The notes beneath the pieces were generated by a model that saw only the letters and a list, made by a program, of their open reading frames with translations, searched no databases and was not told the origin of the DNA. A program made the position numbers and the translations under genes. From Hyunsoonleella ulvae (GTDB lineage Bacteria > Bacteroidota > Bacteroidia > Flavobacteriales > Flavobacteriaceae): a DNA stretch of 64,000 nt. The stretch covers positions 124,001-188,000 of the forward strand of contig NZ_JAEPJQ010000003.1 of NCBI RefSeq assembly GCF_016827605.1, given 5' to 3'. Below, one piece after another: positions 53,684 to 62,719 of the stretch; the first letter of the stretch is position 1; each line of letters begins with the position of its first letter.

Positions 53684-54556
53684 TTATTGAATAATATGTT
53701 TTATCTCCTTTCTGTATTGAGATGCACTTTTACCCGTAATGTCATTAAACTGTTTGTTGAAATGCGAAAAGTTATTAAATCCGCATTCATAACAAATATC
53801 AGCGATACTCATCTGGCTCTCATTTAATAACTTAGTAGCGTGCACAATGCGGTATTCATTTACCATCTGGGTAAAGGTTTTTCCAGTGGTTTTTTTAAAG
53901 TAACGACAAAATGCAGGTACAGTCATACTTACTTTATCTGCTATCTCGTCCAGAGCTATATGGTCTTGGAAGTTAGAATTTATGTATTTATAAATTACTT
54001 TAATTTTATCACTGTCTTGAGGGTTGGTCTCAAAAGCAATTCCATCTGCATTTAACAGTGTGTAATCTTCTGTATTTGCTAAATAGTTTAATATTTTTAG
54101 AAAACTAATAATACGCTTTAATCCTTGAAGTTCGGTAAGCGTATCTATTATTGGGCCTACTACTCTTTTGGTTTCTATACCAAAACGTATTCCTTTTTCT
54201 GCGCGGGCAAATAATGCAGAAACATTAGCCATTTCTGGAATGTTTACAAAATAGTCGCCTAAACAATTAGACTTAAACTGTACAGTAGTCTCAGAGCCAT
54301 TGGCGGTTAACCTGTCTGCAAAACCATTATGAGGAAGGTTGGCACCTATTAATATAAGTTGACTATTATTAAAGTAGGATAAGTGATTTCCAATATGCGT
54401 TTTTCCTTGTCCTTTATTTACATATACTAACTCTAATTCTGGATGAAAATGCCAGAATGCATTGTTCTTGTCAACACGTTCTAAATGCTGTTTTACCAGT
54501 ATAGAACTTCCAAAACTGGGAGTTACTTTTTCTAAAGTAGGCTTTTTGTTAATCAT
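53684..54556 (-). CDS. AraC family transcriptional regulator
   Basis: 290 residues. N-terminal cupin-type sensor (HFHPELELVYVNKGQGKTHI); C-terminal double HTH with LDEIADKVSMTVPAFCRYFK and MSIADICYECGFNNFSHFNK. It likely responds to a sugar or other small molecule. It converges on alr with a 22-bp gap and has a large intergenic region upstream. Confidence 0.93.
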   Translation of the reverse strand: MINKKPTLEKVTPSFGSSILVKQHLERVDKNNAFWHFHPELELVYVNKGQGKTHIGNHLSYFNNSQLILIGANLPHNGFADRLTANGSETTVQFKSNCLGDYFVNIPEMANVSALFARAEKGIRFGIETKRVVGPIIDTLTELQGLKRIISFLKILNYLANTEDYTLLNADGIAFETNPQDSDKIKVIYKYINSNFQDHIALDEIADKVSMTVPAFCRYFKKTTGKTFTQMVNEYRIVHATKLLNESQMSIADICYECGFNNFSHFNKQFNDITGKSASQYRKEIKHIIQ

Positions 54557-54695
54557 TGTGGCAATTTTAATGCAAATTTACCATTTATTATGCATTCATT
54601 GTATATTTTTTTACCTCAAAATTATACTATTTTAACTTAACGTTTAGTTAACATTTGTTTAACGGTTAAAATAGCATATAAATAAGCCAAAATTG

Positions 54696-54729
54696 TTGTT
54701 TTTTAGGATATGCATCCAAAGTATCTTTG
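54696..54729 (+). promoter_or_regulatory. Promoter of the candidate sRNA at 54.7 kb
   Basis: TTG (54696-54698), 23-bp spacer and TATCTTTG (54722-54729), an exact -7 match. Confidence 0.6.
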
Positions 54730-54734
54730 TAATG

Positions 54735-54898
54735 TAAATGTGATGAATCACTTAAATGATTAAAGCATTTCAAGAAAGACATAGAAAAATACTGTACTGC
54801 ACATAAAAAGTACATATATCATATACATTAATAATTAATTTTAATGTCTTATTTAGTTTAGTTGGTTAAAGTGGGCTGTGGTGGCCCACTTTTTTTTT
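54735..54898 (+). ncRNA. Candidate small RNA with its own promoter and terminator
   Basis: The unit starts just after a TATCTTTG box and ends in a strong terminator: stem AAAGTGGGC/GCCCACTTT (54868-54876 with 54884-54892, loop TGTGGTG) and nine Ts. Short hairpins lie inside (GTGAT/ATCAC 54740-54751, AAATG/CATTT 54754-54770). A 16-codon frame (54756-54806, MIKAFQERHRKILYCT) may be a small peptide. It fills most of the 594-bp gap before the next gene; the rest of the gap (54899-55114) is AT-rich with no gene. Confidence 0.55.
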
Positions 54899-55114
54899 GC
54901 TTAACACAAAAATAACTTTCATTTTTTTTATTTTTTTTTCAAAAAATTATTTGGGTTAATACATTATATATCTATGCTACATTACCCCATAAAATGTAGG
55001 TAATTAACTCAACATTATAGCATATTAACCCTATAGTGAGATAACATAAATTTAACAGATAATTTTGCATATAAATTGGTCAATTTCAATGTGTTACAGT
55101 AGTTCTCTTTGATG

Positions 55115-55122
55115 TAATTTTG
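55115..55122 (+). promoter_or_regulatory. Candidate -7 element of the exported protein gene
   Basis: TAATTTTG matches TAnnTTTG 29 bp before the ATG; the -33 region is weak. Confidence 0.45.
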
Positions 55123-55150
55123 GAGTGTAAAACGTTAAAAAATCCAAATC

Positions 55151-55759
55151 ATGAAAAACGTAATTCACACTTCGAAAAAAGTATTTTTAATGGTAGCTCT
55201 ATTGGTTACGGTTATAGGATACGCTAACGACAAATCATTTTACATTTCTAAAGGTGACGCCGGTAAAACCACACTCACTTTAATGGAGGTAAAAAAGGGA
55301 GATCTATTTACAATTAAAAATGAAAACGGTTTAATACTATATAAGGAAGCAATACAAGAAAACGGGGTCTATAAAAAAGGATTCGATTTAACGTCTCTTC
55401 CTGATGGTAGCTACTTCTTTGAACTTGATAAGGATATGGAAATTACTACTATTCCTTTTACAGTTAAAGCTAGTGATGTAGCTTTTGATAAATCAAAGTC
55501 TGAAACTGTTTTTAAACCTTTAACTGTAGTAAGAAACGATCATTTATTGGTATCTCAATTATCTCTTGAGAAAAAGCCTTTAAAAATAAAGATTTACCAA
55601 GAAGGTTCTACTTACTCCTCATCTTATGAATTAATACACTCTGAAACAATTACTGATACTAAGCATATTAAAAGGGTGTACAAATTACGTGATTTTAGTA
55701 AAGGGCAATACAAAATTGTTTTTATGACTGAAGGACAAAAATTTGTAAAATTTTTCTAA
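55151..55759 (+). CDS. Exported protein of unknown function
   Basis: 202 residues. A signal peptide (MALLVTVIGYA region, cleavage near residue 25) precedes a chain of short beta segments (GLILYKEAIQENGVYKKGFD, LPDGSYFFEL, FSKGQYKIVFMTEGQKFVKF) resembling repeated Ig-like sandwiches of secreted flavobacterial proteins. No catalytic motif. It has its own promoter and terminator, so it may be well expressed. Confidence 0.82.
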   Translation: MKNVIHTSKKVFLMVALLVTVIGYANDKSFYISKGDAGKTTLTLMEVKKGDLFTIKNENGLILYKEAIQENGVYKKGFDLTSLPDGSYFFELDKDMEITTIPFTVKASDVAFDKSKSETVFKPLTVVRNDHLLVSQLSLEKKPLKIKIYQEGSTYSSSYELIHSETITDTKHIKRVYKLRDFSKGQYKIVFMTEGQKFVKFF

Positions 55760-55792
55760 TAATAGACTAATTCAAATAATCTAATTACTCAG

Positions 55793-55820
55793 GAGCGGAC
55801 TAACTGTCCGCTCTTTTTTT
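55793..55820 (+). terminator. Terminator of the exported protein gene
   Basis: GAGCGGAC (55793-55800) pairs with GTCCGCTC (55806-55813), loop TAACT, then seven Ts. Confidence 0.92.
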
Positions 55821-55845
55821 GTTTTATGTATTGTACTTATACTAA

Positions 55846-56919
55846 TTAAAAAAGCTTTAATTGTCCGTCTTTGTACTGGTCGTGTAAATTACAATTTAGC
55901 CTAGGCATCTTTTTGTTTTTAAAATATTGTTGTTGTGCTAATGTTACCAAGGTATTAATTTGCTCTGCAATTTTACCTTCTCCTCGCATTCTTGTACCAT
56001 AGCGAGAATCGTTTAAAGTACCTCCATGACAACTTTCAATTTGATGCAATACTTTTTTAGCCTTATCTGGCATAGTTTTTTTAATCCAATCCGTAAAAAT
56101 TTCTCCAATCGCACCATTTAGTCTTACTATAGTGTGCGCAATAGAAACTGCTCCATGATCTGCTGCTGCTTTTGCGATTTTAAGAACCTCATGGCTATTG
56201 ATGCCCGGAATAATGGGAGCTATCATGACGTTTACTGGAATACCATGATTGCTTAACTCCTTTACGGTGTTTAATCGTTTTTTGCTTGTTGTAGTTCTAG
56301 GCTCTAAAATTCTTCTGGTATCTTCTATTAATGAAGTAATAGATATATTAACACCTATCAAGTTGTACTTTGCTAAATCTGTAAGTATGTCTAAATCTTC
56401 CAAAATTCCAGAGTTTTTGGTAATAATACCTACTGGATGTCTATATTTTAAAAATACTTCCAAACATTGTCTTGTAATTTTAAATTTTTGTTCGGCAGGT
56501 TGGTAACAATCCGTATTTCCCGATAATATTATGGGGAGTGCTTTCCAACTTTTCTTTTTTAGCTGTTGCTCTAATAATTTGGGAGCATCTTTTTTTACTA
56601 AAATGCGTCGTTCAAAATCTAACCCAGCACTATAGCCCCAAAATTCGTGTGTATTTCTGGCATAACAATAGATGCAGCCATGTTCGCAGCCTTGGTAAGG
56701 ATTCATGGAATACAGCATACCAATATCTGGACTTGTTACTTTATTGACGATGGTTTTTGGAAAAACTTCTAGGTATTTGGTTTTATTTTTATCAGGACTT
56801 TCTCCTTGTTTTTGACAAAATTCCAAAAAATCATCACGCATTTCGTGACGCAATTCGAAGAAACGGTTAGGGACGTTAAGTTGTGCACCACGTCCTTTAA
56901 TGGCAGATTTTGAGTTCAT
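55846..56919 (-). CDS. PA0069-family radical SAM protein
   Basis: 357 residues. The Fe-S motif CEHGCIYCYARNTHEFW (CxxxCxxC) is followed by LSGNTDCYQPAEQKFKITRQ, as in the PA0069/spore-photolyase-like group. MIAPIIPGIN and HTIVRLNGAIGEIFTDW are further family blocks. It cleaves S-adenosylmethionine to a radical; the substrate is unknown, possibly nucleic-acid repair. It converges with the exported protein gene. Confidence 0.93.
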   Translation of the reverse strand: MNSKSAIKGRGAQLNVPNRFFELRHEMRDDFLEFCQKQGESPDKNKTKYLEVFPKTIVNKVTSPDIGMLYSMNPYQGCEHGCIYCYARNTHEFWGYSAGLDFERRILVKKDAPKLLEQQLKKKSWKALPIILSGNTDCYQPAEQKFKITRQCLEVFLKYRHPVGIITKNSGILEDLDILTDLAKYNLIGVNISITSLIEDTRRILEPRTTTSKKRLNTVKELSNHGIPVNVMIAPIIPGINSHEVLKIAKAAADHGAVSIAHTIVRLNGAIGEIFTDWIKKTMPDKAKKVLHQIESCHGGTLNDSRYGTRMRGEGKIAEQINTLVTLAQQQYFKNKKMPRLNCNLHDQYKDGQLKLF

Positions 56920-57072
56920 TTTAATAAAATATAGGTTATTTTGCTTGAGAGAAGCCCAATAAAATTAAATATTATTTCTTTTGAAAAATGTTAAAGTAAA
57001 AATGGGTTATTAACAAACACCACAATTGGTAAGATGCTATTTAAAGTTTTAAAAAATATAGACGTAAATACT

Positions 57073-57088
57073 TGGCATTGAATTTGTT
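57073..57088 (+). promoter_or_regulatory. Sigma-54-like promoter before ytxH
   Basis: TGGCATTGAATTTGTT has the -24 TGGCA and -12 TTG blocks at the right spacing, with deviations at the C after TGGCA and in the -12 GC. It lies about 64 bp before the gene. Confidence 0.35.
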
Positions 57089-57151
57089 TGTAACAAAGAG
57101 GTAATTTTAACCACTAATAAATAGACAAGATTAACATTTAAAAGAAAAACT

Positions 57152-57475
57152 ATGATTCATAAAGGGATTTTAATCGCAGGTAGTGTTTTATTGGGCACTG
57201 CTGTAGGTGTTTTATTGGCACCAGATAAAGGAAGCAATACCAGAGAAAATTTAAAAAAAGAAGGTAAAGACATAAAAGATCAATTGGTAAAAGATTTCTC
57301 TGAAGTTAAGGAAGACTTATCTAAAACGGCAGCTTCTGGTAAACAAAAACTAAAAGAGGATATTAAGGATTTAGCTTCTAAAACAAGTTATAAAACAGAA
57401 AAAGCAATTACATTTATTGAAAAACAATTGGCTATTCTCAAAGAAAAAAACAGGACCCTACAAAAGACTAGTTAG
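57152..57475 (+). CDS. YtxH domain-containing protein
   Basis: 107 residues. A short hydrophobic N-terminus (ILIAGSVLLGTAVGVLLAPDKG), the hallmark GVLLAPDKGSNTRE, then a long charged helix. It is a stress-type membrane-associated protein. It stands alone with a sigma-54-like site upstream and converges with the next gene (1-bp gap). Confidence 0.9.
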   Translation: MIHKGILIAGSVLLGTAVGVLLAPDKGSNTRENLKKEGKDIKDQLVKDFSEVKEDLSKTAASGKQKLKEDIKDLASKTSYKTEKAITFIEKQLAILKEKNRTLQKTS

Positions 57476-57476
57476 G

Positions 57477-58259
57477 TTAATTGCCCGAAAAGTTTGCCTT
57501 TCGTTTTTCTAAAAAGGCTGTGGTGCCTTCTTCAAAATCGTTGGTTCCAAAGCAGTTACCAAATTCCATAATTTCGGTTCGGTAACCATTAACGCCTTCT
57601 TTAAAATTCGCATTTACAGCTCTAATGGCCGCGCTAATAGCAGTTGGGGAATTACGTGCGATTTTGGTCGCAAGGGTATCGCACACATCCAAAAGTTCAC
57701 TTTGCGTTACTATATGGTTAACCAAACCATAGCTTAAGGCTTGATTGGCATCTATCATACTCGCCGTCATAATCATTTCCATAGCGCGTCCTTTACCTAC
57801 CAGTTGCGTTAAGCGTTGTGTACCACCATACCCGGGAATAACACCTAGAGATACTTCTGGTAACCCCATTTTAGCATTGTTACTTGCTACTCTAAAATGG
57901 CATGCCATTGCTAACTCTAATCCTCCACCAAGAGCAAAACCATTAATTGCAGCAATTACAGGAGTACTTAAATTTTCAACAAAATTGAAGAGTAATTTTT
58001 GTCCGTTTGCAGCTAAATGTGTGCCCTCTTCTACGTTAAAGTCGGCAAATTCACTAATATCTGCACCAGCTACAAAGGCTTTTTCGCCACTGCCAGTAAT
58101 AATAATTACTTTAGTGGTATTATCGTTATCAGCTGCTTTAAAAGCTTCATGCAGTTCTTGTATCGTGTCTTGGTTTAGTGCATTTAATTTTTTAGGACGA
58201 TTAATAGTTATGGTTGTAATACCATTTTCAGAATATACTAGTAAATTGGTATAGCTCAT
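57477..58259 (-). CDS. Enoyl-CoA hydratase/isomerase family protein
   Basis: 260 residues, crotonase fold. AFVAGADISEF, the oxyanion-hole FALGGGLELAMACHFRVAS, and the catalytic-Glu region GLPEVSLGVIPGYGGTQRL are complete, so it should be active. It hydrates trans-2-enoyl-CoA in beta-oxidation or related routes. It lies 13 bp after the sensor kinase gene, the only link between them being transcription. Confidence 0.94.
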   Translation of the reverse strand: MSYTNLLVYSENGITTITINRPKKLNALNQDTIQELHEAFKAADNDNTTKVIIITGSGEKAFVAGADISEFADFNVEEGTHLAANGQKLLFNFVENLSTPVIAAINGFALGGGLELAMACHFRVASNNAKMGLPEVSLGVIPGYGGTQRLTQLVGKGRAMEMIMTASMIDANQALSYGLVNHIVTQSELLDVCDTLATKIARNSPTAISAAIRAVNANFKEGVNGYRTEIMEFGNCFGTNDFEEGTTAFLEKRKANFSGN

Positions 58260-58272
58260 TTTATATTATGTG

Positions 58273-59733
58273 TTAAGATTCTTTTGGAAAAACTACCTTA
58301 AAAACGGTGCCTTTATTAGTTTCAGTGGTAAACGAAATAGTACCGTTATAGTTTTCTACAATATTTTTTACCATAGCCAAACCTAGCCCCATACCACTGG
58401 TTTTAGTGGTAAATTTAGGTTCGAATATTTTACTCCTGTTGTCTTCAGAAATTCCAGAACCGTTGTCAGCCACAGTAATAATTACATTTTTATCATCTTG
58501 CCCAACGTTTACTAAAACTTGAGGGGTTTTGTTTTTTGGTATGGATTGAATTCCATTTTTAACCAGGTTTGTTACCACTCTAATGAGTTGTGTTCTGTCA
58601 AATTTGGCAATTATTTCATCATCATCAGATGTAAATACAATATAATCTTCATTAAAAATATCTAATGCTAATTTTGTAATATTTGTGACATCTAGTGTTT
58701 CTTTTTGTTGCGCGGGCATTTTGGCAAAGTTTGAAAACGCCGATGCAATAGAGCTCATGGTATCTATCTGCTGAATAAGTGTTTTGCTATATTCGTTTAG
58801 TTTGGCAGTAATGTTTTCATCATTAGGATCAAACTTACGTTGAAAGTTCTGTACTGTTAAACGCATAGGGGTTAATGGATTTTTAATTTCATGGGCAACC
58901 TGCTTTGCCATTTCTCTCCATGCTTGTTCGCGTTCACTTCGTGCCAGTTGCACTGCACTCTCCTCAAGCTCATCTATCATGTTATTGTAAGAGTCTATCA
59001 AGGTTGAAATTTCTTGACTTGAATCTTCAATTACAATTTTTTCATTTCGTTTTTCAAGCCGTGTTGCTATAATTTTTTCACTAATCGTTTTAAGTGATTT
59101 TGTAATATATTTTGATAACAAAAATGCGATAGCAACAGCAATAATTAAAACAAATAAATAGGCAATTCCTAACCTGCCTAAAAACTCATTTAGCTCTTTT
59201 GATAGAAAATCGTCCCGCTCTAAATAAGGTAAATTTAAAATGGCTAAAGGTTTAAACTTTTTGTCATAAATAAAAGTGTAAGAAGATTGATAGGTAGAGC
59301 CGTTTTCAGTTAGTTTATCAACATAACGATGATCTGCAGTATTTGAAATGGCATTTAAAATATGCGTTTCAATACATTTATCTTCCTCGTCAGGTTTTAA
59401 ATCTGCTTTTGAGGTTATAAGCAAATTTCCCTCTAAATCGTATAGGTTAACCTGCAATTGATGAATGTCAGCAATGTTACTAATCTCATCTTTGAAGATT
59501 AAAGGAATGTTTCTTGTTTTTACTTCCCAAGTGTTTTGTCTCCCGTTTAAAACGCGCCTTAAATGTGTTTTGATATTTTGTTCTTTACGATTAAGACGTT
59601 GTATGTGGTACTCGGTGGTTTCTTCGTTGTATTGATAAATGGCTACAGCAGCTATAAGTACTGAAGCTATAAGTACCAATACTATCATCACAATAAAAAT
59701 ACGTGTACGTAAAGAGAGTTTTTTTAGTTTCAT
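58273..59733 (-). CDS. Sensor histidine kinase with HAMP domain
   Basis: 486 residues from the ATG at 59733. TM1 (about 10-32), a periplasmic sensor region, TM2 (about 190-212), HAMP, then HisKA with REMAKQVAHEIKNPLTPMRL (phosphorylated His) and HATPase with NLVKNGIQSIP, VADNGSGISEDN and GMGLGLAMVKNIV. The form resembles NtrY-type kinases. No response-regulator gene lies in the window. Confidence 0.93.
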   Translation of the reverse strand: MKLKKLSLRTRIFIVMIVLVLIASVLIAAVAIYQYNEETTEYHIQRLNRKEQNIKTHLRRVLNGRQNTWEVKTRNIPLIFKDEISNIADIHQLQVNLYDLEGNLLITSKADLKPDEEDKCIETHILNAISNTADHRYVDKLTENGSTYQSSYTFIYDKKFKPLAILNLPYLERDDFLSKELNEFLGRLGIAYLFVLIIAVAIAFLLSKYITKSLKTISEKIIATRLEKRNEKIVIEDSSQEISTLIDSYNNMIDELEESAVQLARSEREQAWREMAKQVAHEIKNPLTPMRLTVQNFQRKFDPNDENITAKLNEYSKTLIQQIDTMSSIASAFSNFAKMPAQQKETLDVTNITKLALDIFNEDYIVFTSDDDEIIAKFDRTQLIRVVTNLVKNGIQSIPKNKTPQVLVNVGQDDKNVIITVADNGSGISEDNRSKIFEPKFTTKTSGMGLGLAMVKNIVENYNGTISFTTETNKGTVFKVVFPKES

Positions 59734-59931
59734 TTGCGGTTTTAATGCATTAAATATAACAATAATCACACCAAACCCTTATGTGTATTTTTTAAAATTG
59801 GATAGTTGGATGGGAGAGAAGAGGAAGATGGTTAGGCTTAAAACATAAGATAACAATAGAGGTGTTTATTCTTTTTAAATGAACACTAATGTGAAGCACT
59901 ATCTTTTTGTTGTTAATGTGCTGCAACAACA

Positions 59932-60168
59932 TTAGTGTTTTTTATCTTTTTGACTCTCACGCATTTTATCTAGGTTTTCCTTGGTTAACATATATTCCTT
60001 TACGTCTCTATCTTTCCATCGGTAATAGGAGAATATAGGGAAAACAACTAGAAACAATAATGCTACTCCAGAGCCAATTAACTTTTGGGAGTAATCTGAT
60101 TGAATTGTGAATCCTGAAATAATCAATCCAGCGCTAGCCAAGGTTAGTATTATTATGAGATATTTCAT
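59932..60168 (-). CDS. Small membrane protein of unknown function
   Basis: 78 residues with two transmembrane segments (LIIILTLASAGLIISGFTI and LIGSGVALLFLVVFPIFSY) and a charged C-terminal helix (YRWKDRDVKEYMLTKENLDK). It starts 5 bp after the ClC gene on the same strand, so it may be an accessory to that channel. Confidence 0.8.
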   Translation of the reverse strand: MKYLIIILTLASAGLIISGFTIQSDYSQKLIGSGVALLFLVVFPIFSYYRWKDRDVKEYMLTKENLDKMRESQKDKKH

Positions 60169-60173
60169 TATGG

Positions 60174-61955
60174 TTATTGCGTAACGTTAATAAGTTGTCG
60201 CCTGTAAGCGGTTAATAATTTAGATTTGGAGATGTACCCATAATATTTTCCATGTTTAATAACCGGTAAATTCCAAGCGCCACTGGTTTTAAATTTCTCC
60301 ATAATACTATTCATGTTGTCTTTTTCGTAATTAATGATGCCCGCATCAGCATGCATTAAGCTTTCTACATCTACTTTGTCATATAAATCTACATTAAACA
60401 TCATGTGCCTAATATCGTCTAAACGGATAACTCCTAAAAATTCCCCTTTCTTATTAACTACTGGAAAGTGATTTCTTGAAGATTTTGCCACTGCATTCTC
60501 AAGAACTTCACGGAGTTTCATTTCTGGTTTTAAGATGATAAAATTGGTCTCAATTACTTTGTCTATTTGAAGCATCATTAACACATTTTTGTCTTTGTTG
60601 TGTGTAATTAACTCGCCACGTTTGGCTAACTTTAAAGTGTATATGGAGTGGGAAATATAGTATTTAGTAATGGAGAATGAAATGGCAGCTACTAACATAA
60701 GCGGTACAAATAGTTCATACCCACCTGTGATTTCGGCAATAAGGAAAATTGCAGTTAAAGGCGCATGTAGTACACCAGCCATTAAACCTGTCATCCCTAT
60801 TAGCGTGAAATTAGATTCTGAAACATGAAAATCTAATCCTAAATTATTGATGATTTTAGCGAAAGCATTCCCTAAAGCACTACCCATTACAAGTGTTGGA
60901 ATAAATACGCCACCAACACCACCAGCACCAAAGGTAGTAGTCATGGCAATGGCTTTAAAAATAGCAATACCTATAAGTAACCCAATTACAATCCACACAT
61001 TTTCTAAATCTAAAGTAAAAGGTGTTGTGCCTATAGCAGCGATATGGTCACCTTTTAGAAGATTATTCATCACTCCATACCCCTCACCATAAAGCGGTGG
61101 AATAACATAAAGCATGGTGCCAATAGCCAATCCGCCAATTAAAAGGCGTTTAGCACGACTTTCAAATTGTTTAAAAAAATTAGTGATACCAAAGAATACC
61201 TTAGAGTAATATACCGACATTAAACCTGTAACGATACCTAAAACAGCATAAAATCCAATATCGTTAATTTGGAATTTATCAGTGAGTTCAAAGCGTAACA
61301 ACACATCTGTACCCAAGAAAAAATAGGAAGTAACAACTGCTGAAACAGAAGCCAGTAGCAAAGGAACCAACGAAGCGAATGCGATGTCTAAACTAAAAAT
61401 TTCAATAGCAAAAATAATTGCTGCAATAGGTGCTTTAAACATAGATGCCATGGCCCCAGCCGCTGCACAAGATACAAGTAGCAATCGTGTTTTGGTGTTC
61501 ATGTGAAACAAACGTGCTGCGTTAGATCCCAAAGCAGAACCCACGCTTACTGCGGGCCCTTGTAATCCTACAGAACCACCAAACCCCACTGTTAAAGGGG
61601 CGGTTATTAATGCTGCATAAATATTGTATCTGGGAATAATACCGTTAAGTTTAGATATGGCGTGCAGTGTTGTTGAAATACCATGCCCAATGTGTTTTTT
61701 TAGCCATGTTTGCTTGATAATATACACTAATAATAATCCAACAATAGGTAAAATAAAATAGAGTGAGCTTTGGTAATCTTTAAACACATTGGATATAAAA
61801 AATGCTCGTATAGCATGTGTTAAGTTTTTTAGCGTCACAGTTCCCAATCCTGCTAAAAAACCAACAAGAATACTAAGTATGTAGATAAATTGACGTTCGG
61901 AAATATGTTTGTATTTCCAAATCAAAAATTTACGTAAAATACTTTTAAAACTCAT
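60174..61955 (-). CDS. ClC-type chloride channel/transporter with CBS domains
   Basis: 593 residues. Typical ClC blocks are GFGGSVGLQGPAVSVGSALG, KAPIAAIIFAIEIF and GAGGVGGVFIPTLVMGSALG; two CBS domains follow from about residue 450 (MLQIDKVIETNFIILKPEMK; LMHADAGIINYEKDNM). At the gating position, where E. coli ClC has GREGP, this protein has GLQGP (Gln132). The next proton position is also non-acidic (IEIF). This suggests channel-like or uncoupled chloride transport. It heads a unit with the 78-residue membrane protein. Confidence 0.93.
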   Translation of the reverse strand: MSFKSILRKFLIWKYKHISERQFIYILSILVGFLAGLGTVTLKNLTHAIRAFFISNVFKDYQSSLYFILPIVGLLLVYIIKQTWLKKHIGHGISTTLHAISKLNGIIPRYNIYAALITAPLTVGFGGSVGLQGPAVSVGSALGSNAARLFHMNTKTRLLLVSCAAAGAMASMFKAPIAAIIFAIEIFSLDIAFASLVPLLLASVSAVVTSYFFLGTDVLLRFELTDKFQINDIGFYAVLGIVTGLMSVYYSKVFFGITNFFKQFESRAKRLLIGGLAIGTMLYVIPPLYGEGYGVMNNLLKGDHIAAIGTTPFTLDLENVWIVIGLLIGIAIFKAIAMTTTFGAGGVGGVFIPTLVMGSALGNAFAKIINNLGLDFHVSESNFTLIGMTGLMAGVLHAPLTAIFLIAEITGGYELFVPLMLVAAISFSITKYYISHSIYTLKLAKRGELITHNKDKNVLMMLQIDKVIETNFIILKPEMKLREVLENAVAKSSRNHFPVVNKKGEFLGVIRLDDIRHMMFNVDLYDKVDVESLMHADAGIINYEKDNMNSIMEKFKTSGAWNLPVIKHGKYYGYISKSKLLTAYRRQLINVTQ

Positions 61956-61957
61956 AA

Positions 61958-62674
61958 TTATTGTTTCGGTTTTAAAATATCAGTACCTAAATATTTATCG
62001 TCTTTATTCATATACCAAGCCCTAATCTTTGGCATTTTAATACCGTTAATAGTTTCTTCTTTTGAAAGTAAAATATATTCTCCGTCATTCTTAGACTCAT
62101 CATGGAAAAATTGATATACTTCCATAGCAAAGTTTTTGGGATTGAAATAGAAATACCATGTATCTTCTCCCACATCTTTTTCATAAGTGACTTTTAAAAC
62201 AAGATATGTTTTTCCTTTAAATTCCTTGGTCTCCACCGTTTTATGCACTACTGTCCCTAGGTCTTTTAATTTCATAGGTAAACCATACAAATATGTATAA
62301 TAGTTTTGATAGAGCTTTGCACGTTCTTTACTTAGATTTTGAGATTTTAATGTAGTTTCTGAAGGTTTTTGGTCTCCCATAAAAACTATGGTAATACTAT
62401 CTTTATTTATGATGTATTCTGAAATAGTATCGTTTACTTTTGATTTTACTGAAAAGAATTCATTCGGTAAATCTATAACGATTTTACTATCTCGATTTGG
62501 CTTTCCAGGGATTTCCATAGTAATATGGAAGTTGTCTTTAAATATAGGCCAGTTGTTATTTGGATCATGGTAGGTAATAGCCTTTTCTAATAATTGTTCG
62601 CCAGTTAAGTTTTGAGAAAACCCTAAACAGGAAAATAAAATAAAAGTAAAATAGAAAAAGCGTTTTATTTGCAT
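61958..62674 (-). CDS. Exported DUF6503-like protein
   Basis: 238 residues from the ATG at 62674. The longer start at 62701 would be encoded by the aspS terminator and is rejected. The signal peptide is MQIKRFFYFTFILFSCLGFSQ, with a Cys16 near its end that is a poor lipobox. The body resembles outer-membrane lipoprotein-carrier (LolA-like) folds (KEFKGKTYLVLKVTYEK, DTWYFYFNPKNFAMEVYQFF). DUF6503 is a recollection, not a search result. It lies 2 bp before the ClC gene. Confidence 0.8.
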   Translation of the reverse strand: MQIKRFFYFTFILFSCLGFSQNLTGEQLLEKAITYHDPNNNWPIFKDNFHITMEIPGKPNRDSKIVIDLPNEFFSVKSKVNDTISEYIINKDSITIVFMGDQKPSETTLKSQNLSKERAKLYQNYYTYLYGLPMKLKDLGTVVHKTVETKEFKGKTYLVLKVTYEKDVGEDTWYFYFNPKNFAMEVYQFFHDESKNDGEYILLSKEETINGIKMPKIRAWYMNKDDKYLGTDILKPKQ

Positions 62675-62687
62675 GATTAAAATTAAC

Positions 62688-62715
62688 AAAAAATCCCGCA
62701 ATTGCGGGATTTTTT
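62688..62715 (-). terminator. Terminator of aspS
   Basis: A perfect stem 62688-62699 with 62704-62715 (loop AATT), with T runs on both strands. It lies only 14 bp before the next start codon on the same strand. Confidence 0.85.
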
Positions 62716-62719
62716 TGAG

